DNA of 64,000 nt from Chirona hameri. Taxonomy: Eukaryota > Arthropoda > Thecostraca > Balanomorpha > Balanidae. Location: assembly GCA_036785665.1 (NCBI GenBank), contig JAXIVJ010000524.1, forward strand, positions 148,501 through 212,500, given 5' to 3'. Within the stretch, counting starts at the first letter, position 1. Every line of letters starts with the position of its first letter. The translations under genes were made by a program, and so were the position numbers. The notes beneath the pieces are model-generated. The model was not told where the DNA came from. It was given only the letters and a program-made list of their open reading frames with translations, and made no database searches. Shown here piece by piece: positions 32,370-43,952 of this stretch.

Positions 32370-32580
32370 TCCGCCCCCCCCCCCTGTTACAAATAGGGGT
32401 AGCCAGGAGCCTGTTACAAATAGGGTTAGCACGCACACTGGAGGGGGGGGGGGGGGTGGGGTGTATGCCACTAACGTGCACTGGAGAGGGGTATGCCACT
32501 GACACGCACTGGAGGGGGGTATGCCACGAATGCGCACTGGAGGGGGAGGGGGGGGGGGGGGCACTTTTGTGCCCCCCCCC
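32370..32580. repeat. piggyBac-like right end and ~30-bp tandem repeats
   Basis: GGAATCCGCC, a C-run, and two direct copies of CCTGTTACAAATAGGG reproduce the right end of the element at 34750-36291. Here the copy ends TTAGC instead of TTAA and lacks a left end, so it is a solo or mutated terminus. It is followed by three to four GTATGCCACTRACRYGCACT units and G-runs. Confidence 0.6.
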
Positions 32581-33013
32581 CGACCGTGACCTGACATGTG
32601 ACCTCAATTTGAAACTTTCGAGTATGCTTTAGTTTCTTCTCATTGAGAGCTTTCGAGTGCCGCCTTGCACGTATCGCTGCGATCATTGGTTCGGAAAATA
32701 GCCAGGGAGGGAGGGGGGGGGGGGGGGGGGACGACCCCTCCCCGCCAATGGAAGGTGGCTGGAGACCCCAGCCAATGCCGGGTTAATCGTTAAATTGATA
32801 TTACTGAAGTTAAATATGTGAATCAAATTAAGGCTAAAATCAGTTGTACGAAAGTTAAATAAATCAACTTTAAACTACAGTAGGCCATATGGAGCTGAAA
32901 CTTTAGACGTAAGAAATGTTACTTTTGACAGCTTAGTTTCTCCACTGTGGATGCCTAGAGGCTAGAGGCTAGAATATGCGACAGTCAAGGCTTCACTGTT
33001 CAGGGGCGGTTCG
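32581..33013. other. Unassigned; possible TTAA element end
   Basis: No ORF or splice signals stand out. CCAGCCAATGCCGGG followed by TTAA at about 32769-32787 looks like another CCC-type terminus of a TTAA element, but no partner was found. Confidence 0.35.
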
Positions 33014-34520
33014 TCGGGTACCCTGAAGTGCGATGGTCGGGACAGTGGCGACACGGGGTACCGCCCGGTCAGGGCCGGTACCCTGAACTGGGATAATGGC
33101 GGCACAGAGGGCCGGCACCTTGAACTGGGACATGGCGGCACATAGGGCTGGTACCCTGAGCTGGGACATGGTGGCAGTGAGGGCCGGTACCCTGAACTGG
33201 GACATGGTGGCACATAGGGCCGGTACCTTGAACTGGGACATGGTGGTACAGAGGGCCGGTACCTTGAACTGGGACATGGTGGCACAGAGGGCCGGTACCT
33301 TGAACTGGGACATGGTGGTACAGAGGGCCGGTACCTTGAACTGGGACATGGTGGCACATAGGGCCGGTACCCTGAACTGGGACATGGTGGCACAGAGGGC
33401 CGGTGCCCTGAACTGGGACATGGCGGCAGTCAGGGCCGGCACCTTGAACTGGGACATGGCGGCAGTGAGGACCGGCACCTTGAACTGGGACATGGCGGTA
33501 CATAGGGCCGGTACCCTGCACTGGGACATGATGGTACATAGGGCCGGTGCCCTGAACTGGGACATGGCGGCAGTGAGGGCCGGTGCCCTGAACTGGGACA
33601 TGGTGGCACAGAGGGCCGGTACTCTGAACTGGGACATGGTGGCAGTGAGGGCCGGCACCTTGCACTGGGACATGGCGGCAGTGAGGGCCGGCACCTTGAA
33701 CTGGGACATGGCGGCACATAAGGCTGGTACCCTGAACTGGGACATGGTGGCACATAGGGCCGGTACCCTGAACTGGGACATGGTGGCAGTGAGGGCCGGC
33801 ACCTTGAACTGGGACATGGTGGCACAGAGGGCCGGTACCCTGAACTGGGACATGGTGGCACAGAGGGCCGGTACTCTGAACTGGGACATGGCGGCACGGA
33901 GGGCCGGTACCCTGAACTGGGACATGGTGGCAGTGAGGGCCGGTACCCTGAACTGGGACATGGTGGCACAGAGGGCCGGTACCTTGAACTGGGACATGGT
34001 GGCACATAGGGCCGGTACCCTGAACTGGGACATGGTGGCACAGAGGGCCGGTACCCTGAACTGAGACATGGTGGCACATAGGGCCGGTACTCTGAACTGG
34101 GACATGGTGGCACACAGGGCCGGTACTCTGAATTGGGACATGGTGGCACATAGGGCCGCTGCCCTGAACTGGGACATGGTGGCACATAGGGTCGGTACCC
34201 TGAACTGGGACATGGTGGCACATAGGGCCGGTACTCTGAACTGGGACATGGTGGCAGTGAGGGCCGGCACCTTGAACTGGGACATGGCGGCAGTGAGGGC
34301 CGGCACCTTGAACTGGGACATGGTGGCACACAGGGCCGGTACTCTGAACTGGGACATGGTGGCACACAGGGCCGGTACCCTGAACTGGGACATGGTGGCA
34401 GTGAGGGCCGGCACCCTGAACTGGGACATGGTGGCACATAGGGCCGGTACTCTGAACTGGGACATGGTGGCACACAGGGCCGGTACTCTGAACTGGGACA
34501 TGGTGGCGCCACAGGGTACC
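33014..34520 (+). repeat. 36-bp minisatellite (about 42 units)
   Basis: Unit GGGCCGGTACCCTGAACTGG plus GACATGGTGGCACATA, with variable last six bases (CACATA, CACAGA, CAGTGA, TACAGA). Both ends carry a GGGTACCG variant with an ACCG(T/C)CCGGTCA motif. The period is 12 codons, so a 531-codon minus-strand frame (34588-32993, repeated MSQFRVPALCAT) and plus-strand frames stay open. One plus-strand frame is broken by a TGA at about 34063. No promoter, splice or conservation evidence supports translation. Confidence 0.95.
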
Positions 34521-34745
34521 GTCCGGTCATGGCCGGCGGGCCCGTCCAAAGCCAAGCTACGTGGCCATGGAATTGGAGGCATCACCAACGGCTGTGATGT
34601 GGCTCTTCACTTTTCTCCGCAGAGTGGTGAGCACCGAACTGAGAAAACCTGACGTTCGGCGTTGTTTCTGATGCTGAATCTATTTTTTTTAGAGCTTACA
34701 TGCAACGAAAATTGTCTGCCATCCAAGTGACGAGTGTGTAACCAC
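34521..34745. other. Unassigned sequence
   Basis: No repeat ends, splice pairs or coding motifs recognised. It runs up to the TTAA at 34746-34749. Confidence 0.4.
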
Positions 34746-34749
34746 TTAA

Positions 34750-36291
34750 CCCTATTTGTAACAGGGGGGGGGGGGCGGATTCCGCCCCCCCTCATGTTTT
34801 CCCAGATATCTCCAGAACGGCTTGGAGCAGGCCCATGAAATTTTGGGACTTTTCATAGAATTGAACTCCGCATTTGGAGTCAAAATTTTGAGTTCTTAAC
34901 CTGAACAGAGGCGGTTCCAGGGCACAGTTTTGGGTGGGTTCGGAGGCGACATTTGGCGATAATACGGAAATGCGATCTTCCACGGTTTCTTCCTAACTGC
35001 CTCAAGTATGAAGGAGTTACATCGGTTTACGGTGATTGCAACAAGTGTAAATTAGTTGATGTTAATGAAATATCATAAAAATTGCATGGCAGAGGCGGTT
35101 TCAGGCGCTTGAAAAGTGGGGGTTTCCAGGAAGTATTCAATGCTTGGCGGGAAGCCAATAGAGCAATGTAAGGGGCATTTATAGCTATCAAGATGTAAAA
35201 GATAGCTTCTGCTTCCATTATTTGCATAATTTATTACATATAGAGTTTCAGGGGCGTGTTCAGGAACATGAAAAGGGGGGTGACTGGCATGGTGATGACG
35301 ATATGCCAGCGATAACGGCGCAATAGACGTTTAGCTTATAATGATATATGCACATATGAGGCCAGAAAAGGGAATAAAGCCATTTTTTGCAGAGGCGCGC
35401 TCAGGAATGAAAGAAAGGGGGTCATATTATTGCAAGGGAACTAAGAGGCATGGGCGTACAATTACATAACATACTGCAGTTTTCGGATGAAACACGCACC
35501 ACAGGCTACTCTACGAACGATTATAGGATAATAGGCGAGTCCAGGTAGGGTAAAAAGGGGGTAAGCAATGTTAATTGAAGTTGCAAGTGAAATAGTCAGT
35601 GTTGACTAGTTAGTATCATAATAGCGGATAATATACTTATCAAAAGGTCTTGCGCCGCCCCAGTTTGGATCCTGGATACGCCTATGATGAAGTACAACAT
35701 GCAAAAAGGAACTATCTACGATCAGTAACATATTTATAGTGCTGGGTAGCAACTTGTCTGCGGTTAATATTTTTTTCTCCCAATTTTACCCCCCTTTTCA
35801 CTAACCTGGTACCGCCTATGGCAAAAATATTACTTATAACTGTTTTTTCTAATGTATCAATCACATACCATTTCATGTATCAAAAAACAACATCAAAAAA
35901 TGGTTTTATTACGCATATACTTCACCCCCATATTTAGTGACCTGCACACGCCTATGATTTTTGAATTTTCAAATGTCACCGTCATATATCAATTTCCAAT
36001 TCAATCTCTATCGATTCCTATTGGTTGTGTTAAAATCGGTCGATAAACATGAAAGCTATGTTGGATCAAAAATACCACTACAATTTGTAGTTTTTGCCCC
36101 CCTGTTGCCCCCGTATCCCAAATTTATATTTTTTTATTATTTAGAAATGTAGATCGTGTTGAGGGGAACCAAACATCGTTTCATTTTTGAAAATCGGACG
36201 GGTAGATCTCGAGATCTCCGGGGGGGGGGGGGCGGAATCCGCCCCCCCCCTGTTACAAATAGGGGTAGCCAGGAGCCTGTTACAAATAGGG
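34750..36291. mobile_element. piggyBac-like non-autonomous element A
   Basis: 1542 bp flanked by TTAA (34746-34749 and 36292-36295), with terminal inverted repeats CCCTATTTGTAACAGG followed by a G-run and GGCGGATTCCGCC. TTAA duplication with CCC termini is the piggyBac hallmark. The right terminus holds a second direct copy of the TIR core. No transposase ORF. The interior contains a series of motifs like CAGAGGCGGTTTCAGG plus a G-run, five in forward (34905-35531) and three in reverse orientation (about 35660-35955). Confidence 0.88.
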
Positions 36292-36299
36292 TTAATTAA

Positions 36300-36827
36300 A
36301 GGGACTATCCCACCTTAACATTACATTTGAGTTGAGATAGCCATTTTGATGGCTTAGCATTGCAATTAAGTATGGTAGCAGTTAAAACAACACAATGATC
36401 TAATCAAAAAGATATTCGAGTTTGATTTTGACGTCTGTAAAAAATAAGGCCCATGTGTATTTCAATAGGGCCTCTAAACCGACAGCGTCGTCTCTCTTTA
36501 CACAACTGGTAATGATAGTCGACTTGTTTTAAGGTAAACCTTGGAGATATTTGCTACGTTTCAATGGTTTCGTAATTGGTTTGTTTTGTATTAAAAGCGC
36601 CAGAATTGGCTCGAAATAATTGTGCCCATACTTTGGCAGCGTAAAGGATTTCTGTGCAGCTCTCTAGAGCTCAAGTCATCAACCCAAGTATTAAAACTTA
36701 ACTTTTTATGAAATTGAGCACTGTTTGCGATACAGAATGTCTTAATCGTGTTTGGCAGCAATTACTTCATATTTTGCACCACAAGCGGCGTACATCTTAC
36801 AACTTTTGGGAAGGTGGGACAGTCCCT
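36300..36827. mobile_element. TTAA-flanked MITE B (AGGGA family)
   Basis: 528 bp with terminal inverted repeats AGGGACTATCCCACCTT and AAGGTGGGACAGTCCCT, flanked by TTAA (36296-36299 and 36828-36831). It lies directly between element A and element C and shares a TTAA boundary zone with each. No coding capacity. Confidence 0.9.
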
Positions 36828-36831
36828 TTAA

Positions 36832-37015
36832 AGGGAATAGTTCACCTTTAACATGGGGTTTTGGACTGAGATAGCAGATTTGTAGAGCAGATCTAAAAAT
36901 GGTTTGTGGTGAAAGAATTACCTCTACGTTAAGTAATTTCGACACAGGACTAGTGGGCCCGTTTTAATTCCCGCTCTTCCGGGCCACAATCGAGGAATGA
37001 ACGCTCGCCAGAAGT
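36832..37015 (+). mobile_element. TTAA MITE C, left end (AGGGA family)
   Basis: AGGGAATAGTTCACCTTTAA follows the TTAA at 36828-36831. The next bases (CATGGGGTTTTGGACTGAGA) resemble the corresponding part of MITE B (ACTTGAG-type GAGATAG block). No right end was found nearby; a matching right terminus occurs only at 52328-52344. Element C is therefore probably truncated, and its true extent is unknown. Confidence 0.55.
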
Positions 37016-37331
37016 ATGACGTCATACCCGCTGACGTCAGAATTGCGTCATACGCAGATTCTGCCGCAAACTAGCCGTGGTATTTATACAGACTTTGGCC
37101 GTGGTCATTTAGTAACTTTGAAATAGTACAGAAGTAATATAGGTTGTTATTACCACAGTGGATATAAATAGTTATTACCAAGGTCTGTTATTACCACCGA
37201 GTTGGTTCAGTGACTCGATGCATTGCCGGGATCAGAAGCCAGAATTCCGAGCTTGCGAAATTGTATTGCAAGAAGGTGCAAATCCCAATATAGAAACGGG
37301 GCGACCCTGAGTTGAACGCGACGATTTTCTG
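37016..37331 (+). promoter_or_regulatory. CRE/TATA cluster and possible first exon
   Basis: ATGACGTCAT (37016-37025), CTGACGTCAG (37031-37040) and GCGTCATA are CRE-like sites. A TATTTATA follows near 37080, and about 250 bp later there is an excellent donor, CTG|GTAAGT, at 37332. An ATG at 37218 opens 30 codons (MHCRDQKPEFRACEIVLQEG, then ANPNIETGRP) before a stop, with a faint ankyrin-like flavour. This could be a promoter and first exon of a plus-strand gene, or CREs carried by MITE C. Neither is proven. Confidence 0.3.
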
Positions 37332-37728
37332 GTAAGTTTTTGTTCTTGTTGACCTTATACATCATTGATCATGAATCTGATTTTTACACAGACCAGGTAT
37401 GTCATGTGTTTGTTGCATGGAAATGCTTGCTTGATTGGTTCTACAGAAGTATAATGAAAATATGGTAAATATTGTACTGCAGCCCATGATAGAAATATGG
37501 ATATAATATATCTAAATATAATGGGAAATTGTATTAATATCCAGACAGTTATTGCATATGACACAGAAAGCTAACAGGTGGACATGTTTTGTCTCACAAT
37601 ACTTGATCAGCACCTTTTGATTCATTGTGTAAAATTGCATCTTGCCTAATGAAGCCTTATGATGAAACACGTCCAACTGCGGGTCTGTTCCTGTGCCGCC
37701 TCTAACCTCCTCAAAGTTGCTCCAACTT
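37332..37728. other. Unassigned sequence with one arm of an inverted repeat
   Basis: AT-rich with no ORF of note. Positions about 37680-37736 are repeated in reverse at about 38228-38300 (CTCTAACCTCCTC and GTTGCTCCAACTT), flanking the hAT-like element at 37737. Confidence 0.5.
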
Positions 37729-37736
37729 TCAACTGT

Positions 37737-38217
37737 CCCAGGCGTACACAAGGGTGGGAGGGGGCAAATGGACCAATGCCCCCCGAAGGTCTGTATGTGC
37801 CCCTTTGGTAAAAAAATAAATAAATTTGTGTTTGTTTTTTAGGAAAAAGTTGGGCGATATTCCGCTTTTGCACACCTTTATACAGGTAAATTGAATTAAC
37901 ATTCCAGTTGTAATGGCGGAGTCATTGCGGTTGGTTGAGGGGATTGATGGGTGATACAAAATATTATTGTTAGGTAAGTACTGATAATGTCTTTGTTTTG
38001 AGTGCAGTTCTAATGAAATCAGACGTGTAGAATTAGTATAAAATATTTGGTTTTCCTATAAAAAGGTGTAAAATCGGAATACGGCCAAAAATTGTTGAAA
38101 ATATGCCCCTCAAAAAATATATTGGGTCAAATATGGTGAGTTTTTTGGGTTGGGGTACTTTATGCCCCCCTAAGCAAACATTGCCCCCTCCTGGAGTGAA
38201 TCCTGTGTACGCCACTG
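37737..38217. mobile_element. hAT-like MITE, G-rich termini
   Basis: 481 bp. The left end CCCAGGCGTACACAAGGG and right end TGTGTACGCCACTG are imperfect inverted repeats. They are flanked by near-identical 8-bp direct repeats TCAACTGT (37729-37736) and GCAACTGT (38218-38225). The right half is an inverted relative of the element beginning at 38409. No ORF. Confidence 0.7.
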
Positions 38218-38408
38218 GCAACTGTTCTATCCTATTGCACAGACAGTTGCAAGTTGGAGCAACTTGGAGGAGGTTAGAGGCGCCACGGGAACAGGCCCTA
38301 TGTCAGCTTTGCCGGGTTGTTTGTCTAATGGGGAAATGGTAATTTTCTTGTAAAACAAGATGCATCAACAATGCAAGTTAACTGCTGTTCAACTGGGCTC
38401 GTCATAAC

Positions 38409-38951
38409 CAGTGGCGTACCCAGGATTCACTCTAGGAGGGACAATTTTTGCTTAGGGGGGGGGGGGGGGGGGCATAAAGTACCATCACCAAAAAAACTCA
38501 GGTTTTGGCCAGCTATATTTAAAAAAGGGCATATTTTCACCATTTAAAAAATATATTGATCAAAGGGGCACATACAGAGTACAGACCTTACCTTACCTTA
38601 CCTTACCTTACTTTACCTTACAGTAATCAGGATTTTTAGGCCTCAAGGCCTGTAGTACCCGCTCTCATCGAGTTAATGATTCCTGGCATGTCTCAGTCAG
38701 TGTCAGGTATGCTGAACCTGATGTGAACCCAATGGGCGTCCAATCTAGCCTTGGAAGGCATTCAGCGAAGGAGCGCAGACCACTTTGGATGGGAGGCCAT
38801 TCCAATCATTCACAATACGTGTGGCGAAGGCGAATTGTCTGACCCACCCTTGTGGTCGCTGAGGACTTGCAGAGTTTGAAAAGATGGCCTCTAGTTGGAC
38901 CGTCAGGGGGAATTGCCCTGTTTGCCCCCCCCCCCCTTGTGTACGTCTATG
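38409..38951. mobile_element. hAT-like MITE containing (TTACC)n
   Basis: Left end CAGTGGCGTACCCAGG followed by a G-run. Right end is a C-run with TTGTGTACGTCTATG. Flanking 8-bp repeats GTCATAAC and GTCCTAAC differ at one base. A pentamer run (TTACC/TTACT) lies at 38584-38625, and 38630-38880 holds an unidentified mid-repetitive segment without an intact ORF. Confidence 0.68.
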
Positions 38952-38959
38952 GTCCTAAC

Positions 38960-39994
38960 CTCATACTTTTCCCATATTCCTACATTTCATCCAAATCTGA
39001 AGGTAAGGTTTCATTGTTTGGTTGTGTCAAAAATCAAAATACAAAAAAAATATTGTTTGGTTGTGTCAAAATATTGTGTCTGTTCACACTGTGCATGGTG
39101 AAAATCAAATCTTCGGTCACATTAAAATAGCTTACTTTTCCTGCCAATACTTGGAGTGTTTTAGTGTGTCAATATTGTCTACACTATGATAACATGAAAG
39201 TCCACTGTTAGAACCTGACTGAAGTGTACAGCCAGGGAGGGGATGAAGTACAGCCTTGTGGAGAAACTCTATATAACCATCATGCATTATTTTGGCTTAA
39301 ATATTTATATTGTTACAACAACTTTTGTATTTTAAAACATTGATACATCTACTGTGAAGGACTCTAACACAGCCATCATGTTTTATATTAGTACAGACAG
39401 TATTTTGTAAGGCTGCAGCCTTGGTTTGATCCATGCCCATGGGCATGGATCAAACCAATGTTTGATATGTATATGTATAACACATACATATCTTCCATAG
39501 GTGTATATTTATATACTTTTGGGGTGGCCCTCGCCCCCCCCCTCCCCCTCCCCCCCCCCCCCCCAATGTTGAGTTCCCCCCCCCCCCCCCAATGGTACCC
39601 GCTCGGCCCTCCCAATGTTTTTGGTCGCTGGCGGATCCAACAGGGGGCAAGGCGGTCAAGCCTCCCAAACCGCCTGAAAAGGGCAACAAATTGACACGTT
39701 TCCTATTTCAAAAGAGAGTATATGCAGCTTTTACCAAGAAAAGCTTGTTTTAAATCCCCTCTTTATGTATAAAGATGCGAAATCCGGTGAATTGTTAATA
39801 TATTTGCAATGTTCTATTTTTAGGGGATTTTTCTGAAGAAATGTTTTTTTATTGATTTCTTTTAAATTATTTTTGGCGGGGTCAAAAACCAAAGTTTTCA
39901 CAAATCCGAAAGTCAATTTTGTAGCCCTTGCCATTTGCTATTTTCTGACATTTTGTATTGCATTTTTCTCAAAATATAGAATTTGCATGCTCTC
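38960..39994. other. Unassigned sequence with homopolymer tracts
   Basis: AT-rich DNA containing a 15-bp palindrome CCCATGGGCATGGATC near 39437 and long C-runs at 39532-39590 with a GGCGGATCC motif at 39630, probably remnants of hAT-like termini. No gene supported. Confidence 0.4.
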
Positions 39995-40501
39995 TTAACC
40001 CGCGCACTGCAGGGGCTTTGCGCCCAACACGAACTGCAGGGGGGGTTGATTTCCGCCCCCCCCCCTGAGATCTCGAAAACTACGCAACGTAGCGAGAAGC
40101 GGAAAAGGCATTTGATAGCTTCATACATGTTCTATCGAAAGTATTTAGTGTTTTTTAAGTCAGGTCAAAATTGAGGTCACCAGAGGTCATCAAAGGTCAA
40201 ATTTTCCAGTTTTTCCTGTTTTAGGACATCGCTCCAAAAATTCCCATATATCTCAGAAACGATGATAGTTAGAAACAAACGTAAAAAAGCAATCGCCAGT
40301 CAGTGAAATTTGTAATCGCTAAGATGTCCTCATATTTGATCTCAGGTCAATATTTGAGGCTCCAGAGGTCAAAAAGAAAGAAAAAAATCAGTTTTTTTGC
40401 TAAATCGTGTTTTGCTATTAACTTTTTACTTAATCAAGATAACGGAGAACTGTTTACGCCATTGTGTTTATCTTGTCAAGGCGCTTTGAATGATATATAT
40501 G

Positions 40502-42885
40502 CAGGGGCGCAGCCAGACCTTCAGAAAGGGGGGCAAGCACCTGGGAGAGGCCCCCACCCCCAAAAAATACCCCTGGATATGAAAAACTCTACGGATTTCG
40601 GCCACTTTATTTTGTGAGGCCCCCTTTTTAGCATTTCTTTTCTCGTCTACTTTTGATGAGCTGGATTGGACCAGGACCCTCAGTAGGCATTGAACTGAGC
40701 GCATTACTAATTTGTATTGTTACGTACAGGAGAGAAAACATATCTTAGCCATGACAACAGGTGGGGGTCGGCTTTTGAGTTTGGGGCGGCTGAAATGACG
40801 AAAAAATGTACCCCCATTTTGATACGCGTATTTAAGCCTTTGCAGCATTTTTAATGTGTATTTTCATGTTATAGTAGGTAGGTATGTACTTGTTAGTTAG
40901 CGCCGCGAAGCGGCGCGAAATTTTTACGGTTTTGCCTGATAAAACCCAGAAATATAGGCGGTGTGCTTTGTAGAGGATAATAAGCTAAACATGATATTCA
41001 TGCAATTCAGCGTTACGACGAACCGATGACGATGACTATGGCTTCGTTATGACGGTGACTACCGATGTGACGCCGCGAAGCGGCGTGAAAATGTGAATTT
41101 TAGGTCCTGGAAAACGAAATGTTAATATTGGAACCAGACCGTGAGGTGAGATGGCTTGGGGAGATGGTCCTGACCTGTTTCGACTATTAGCTCTTCGGTC
41201 CAGCAAATTGTGCACCGCTGGAGCAGCTTCCGGGTGCCGATCTCCTCGTCTTTTCGTTCGCGTCGCCTTTTTCGGAACTCGGCAAACTAGCTAAACATGT
41301 TGCCTGCGTGAAACTTAGAAGTGAATATTTTATGAAGGGAATGGGCCCTGGGGCCAGCAATTACCGCCAAAGAGAGCCTCTGCCAGACACTTAATGCAAT
41401 TCTTTTTCCCATTTTCCAAATTTGTATAAGCAATTGCGAAACTTGTGTCATGCCTAGCTGGATTTTTACTGCACTGCAAAGACAATTTTTACGATAAATT
41501 TTTATTTTTTCCCTCAAAAAGTGTGTGTGTGTGTGTGTGTGTGGGGGGGGGGGGGCGACCCTCCACCGCCTTCTAAAAGTGGGGGGAGTTTGCCCAGACC
41601 TCCCCCCGACCCTCCCGTCGGCGACGCCCCTGGCTGACAAATATTGCAGCACACACTCCTGAGAGGAAAATTGTTCAATTGTGTTTTACTACCATCACCC
41701 CCCCCCCCCCCACACACACACACACACACGAATTCAAAAACGCATCAGATTTATCAAATAACCATTTTGAAACCAAAGAAAACATTGCACCAGGTGGGTC
41801 AGAGTACAGCACATTACCGCTCATTATAACCGCGCCGACCACGACTAGCAGGCGCTCCAGCTATAGCAGGCGCTGCAGGCGACGGCTAGAAACCCCTGGG
41901 CAGGCTCGAGGGCCCCGTTCACAGACTCAATGGACCTCTGGATAAGCTTGAGAGGGCCCTGAACAGACTCAATGGCCCCTTGGCAAGCCGGGAGGCCCCT
42001 AAGCAGACTATAATAGCCCCTGTGCAGGTTCGAGAGGCCCCTGAACAGGATCAATGGACCAATGGGAAAGTTCGAGAGGCCCTTGCACAGACTAATGACC
42101 CCTAGGCAGGTTCAAGAGGCCCTTGAACAGACTCAATGGGCCCCTGGGCAAGTTCGAGAGGCCCCTGGGCAGGTTCGAGAGGCCCCTGAACAGACTTAAT
42201 GGGCCCCTTGGCAAGCTCGGGAGGCCTCTGGACAGGCTCTAATGGCCCCTGGGCAGGTTCGAGAGGCCCCTGAACAGACTCGATGGTCCTCTGGGAAAAC
42301 TATGATGGGCCCCTGGGCAGGTTCAAGAGGCCCCAAAACAGACTATAATGGGCCCCTGGCCAGGCTCGAGAGGCCCCTGAACATACTCAATGGGCCCCTG
42401 GACATGCTCGAGAGGCCACTGGGCAGGTTTGTTGGGCCGTGGGTGGGCTCAATTGGCCCCTGGACAAGTGGACATGCTCTAGAGGCCCCTGGGCAAGTTT
42501 TTGGGCCCCTGAGTGGGCTCAATGGGCCCAGGGCATGCTCGAAAGGTCCCTGGGCATGTTTTTGCACCCTTGAGTGGGCTCAATGGGCCCCTGGACATGC
42601 TGGATAGGCCCCTGGACAGTTTTTTGGGCCCCTCGGTGGGCTCAATGGGCCCCTGGACATGCCCAAGAGGCCCCCTGGGCCGGCTTCGAAAGCCCTTCAG
42701 TGTCTCTGAGGGCCCTTGACATGCACCAGAGGGACCCTTGTCTGGTTTGAGGGCTCCTCTGTGACTTTTTGAAAGCCATTCAGCTAATGCAAATGGTATC
42801 TGGGCCAATCTCGGCGGGGCCCCCTGTGACCCGTAAGGGAATGGGGGAGGGGGGCAATTGCCCCCCCCCCCCGGCTGCGCCCCTG
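40502..42885. mobile_element. Nested hAT-like element in piggyBac-like copy 1
   Basis: 2384 bp with terminal repeats CAGGGGCGCAGCC and GGCTGCGCCCCTG, flanked by a perfect 8-bp target duplication TATATATG (40494-40501 and 42886-42893). CAG-starting termini with 8-bp duplications are the hAT signature. The sequence on either side matches uninterrupted copy 2, confirming insertion. It contains GCCGCGAAGCGGCG palindromes (40903 and 41072), a GT run, and a degenerate minisatellite. No transposase found, so non-autonomous. Confidence 0.93.
41885..42760 (+). repeat. Degenerate GGCCCCTGG minisatellite in the hAT element
   Basis: About 25-40-bp units around GGCCCCTGGGCAGGTTCGAG and GGCCCCTGAACAGACTCAAT, drifting to GGGCCCCTGGACATGCTCGA and then CTGAGTGGGCTCAATGGGCC. 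Two alternating half-units give a 60-70-bp higher-order pattern. The same style recurs at 48.2-49.1 kb in another hAT-like element. Confidence 0.82.
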
Positions 42886-43586
42886 TATATATGGTGACCT
42901 TGTTAAGTCAACAACTTAACAATTTGACCTAAGGTCAAGGCCAAGCGGTGACCCAAGTAGGGTATGTTGCATATGGGAAGACGTGTCTCGACGAGACAAA
43001 CACATTGATGTCTGTTTTACTTCTCTATCTTCATTATGTCGAGTTATTGACAAAAAAGTGATGGTGACCTCGCATGACCTCGCATGACCCAATAGGGGTC
43101 ACTGAACAAAACTTACACTTGGATCATCAAGATTATCCTATAATAACATGATCCAGAAGTAATTGGACTAATACCATGCATATCCTTGAAATAGGAAACA
43201 TTTGTATATTTCCCCATTGACTTATTATGGGGAGGTTACGAAATTGACCTGACCTTAGGTCACCGATATCAAAATTCCGAGTTATACGAATTGTAAGTAC
43301 TGATGCCCTAATGACATTCTGTAAGTTTCAACCTGATCGGTGAAAAACTCTGGCTTTGGCACAACTGCAAACATGTTTGGTGGTGGGGTCACTTGACCTG
43401 GTCTGATGACCTGACCTGAGATGACCCGAGCATATTTTTTTCTCAAAGTGTGCGCAATTGATGTCCTAACAGGTGTATTAAAACCCGGCGGCGCTGCGCG
43501 CCGCCGTTTTTTCGCTATCTTTGAAAAACCTGAGGGGGGGGGGGGGGGGGGGGCGGAAATCACACACCCTGCAGTGCGCGGGTTAA

Positions 43587-43952
43587 AGTTTAGCTGTTTT
43601 TTATTCGCCAAACTCGTGTGTAGTAACGTCACTAAATTCGTGATATCTCGATTTTGTTATCGACAAAATTTATTCATTTATGCACAGAAGACGTAAAATG
43701 TGTGTAGGAGAAGGTACCCAAAGTTTAACGTTGATATCGCTATTGGTTTTTGAGCTATTGCGAAAATTTGTCGGGGGAGATATTTGCCCCCCCCCCCCCC
43801 CCCCCAGTCATTGGCAGGTTAACATTGCCATTTTACTAAGTAAGGGTTCCAAGTAAGGACTCGGGCCTTCTGGCGGATGCAGACCGGCCCAAAACGTTGG
43901 TTTGAGGGGCCGTCCGACAGATTTCCAAAACTCATGAGATTTTTGTCTGTTT
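43587..43952. other. Unassigned; possible TTAA-element end
   Basis: No gene seen. A C-run followed by CCCAGTCATTGGCAGG and TTAA at about 43804-43823 resembles a CCC-type TTAA terminus (compare 32769). No partner identified. Confidence 0.35.

Larger units (their letters stand above)
39999..43582. mobile_element. piggyBac-like element, copy 1 (with nested hAT)
   Basis: Termini CCCGCGCACTGCAGG and the exact reverse CCTGCAGTGCGCGGG, flanked by TTAA at 39995-39998 and 43583-43586. Without the nested hAT-like insertion (40502-42885 plus duplication) it is about 1.19 kb, matching copy 2 at 52349-53586 in reverse orientation. The interior is rich in AGGTCA/TGACCT and includes a DR4 at 40184-40199 and a CGTCTCGACGAGAC palindrome near 42985. 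No transposase ORF. Confidence 0.92.

Noticed and set aside
32993..34588. A 531-codon uninterrupted minus-strand frame (repeated MSQFRVPALCAT)
   Set aside because: The 36-bp repeat unit is a multiple of 3 and stop-free in this frame, so the frame is automatic. No upstream signals or non-repeat domain.
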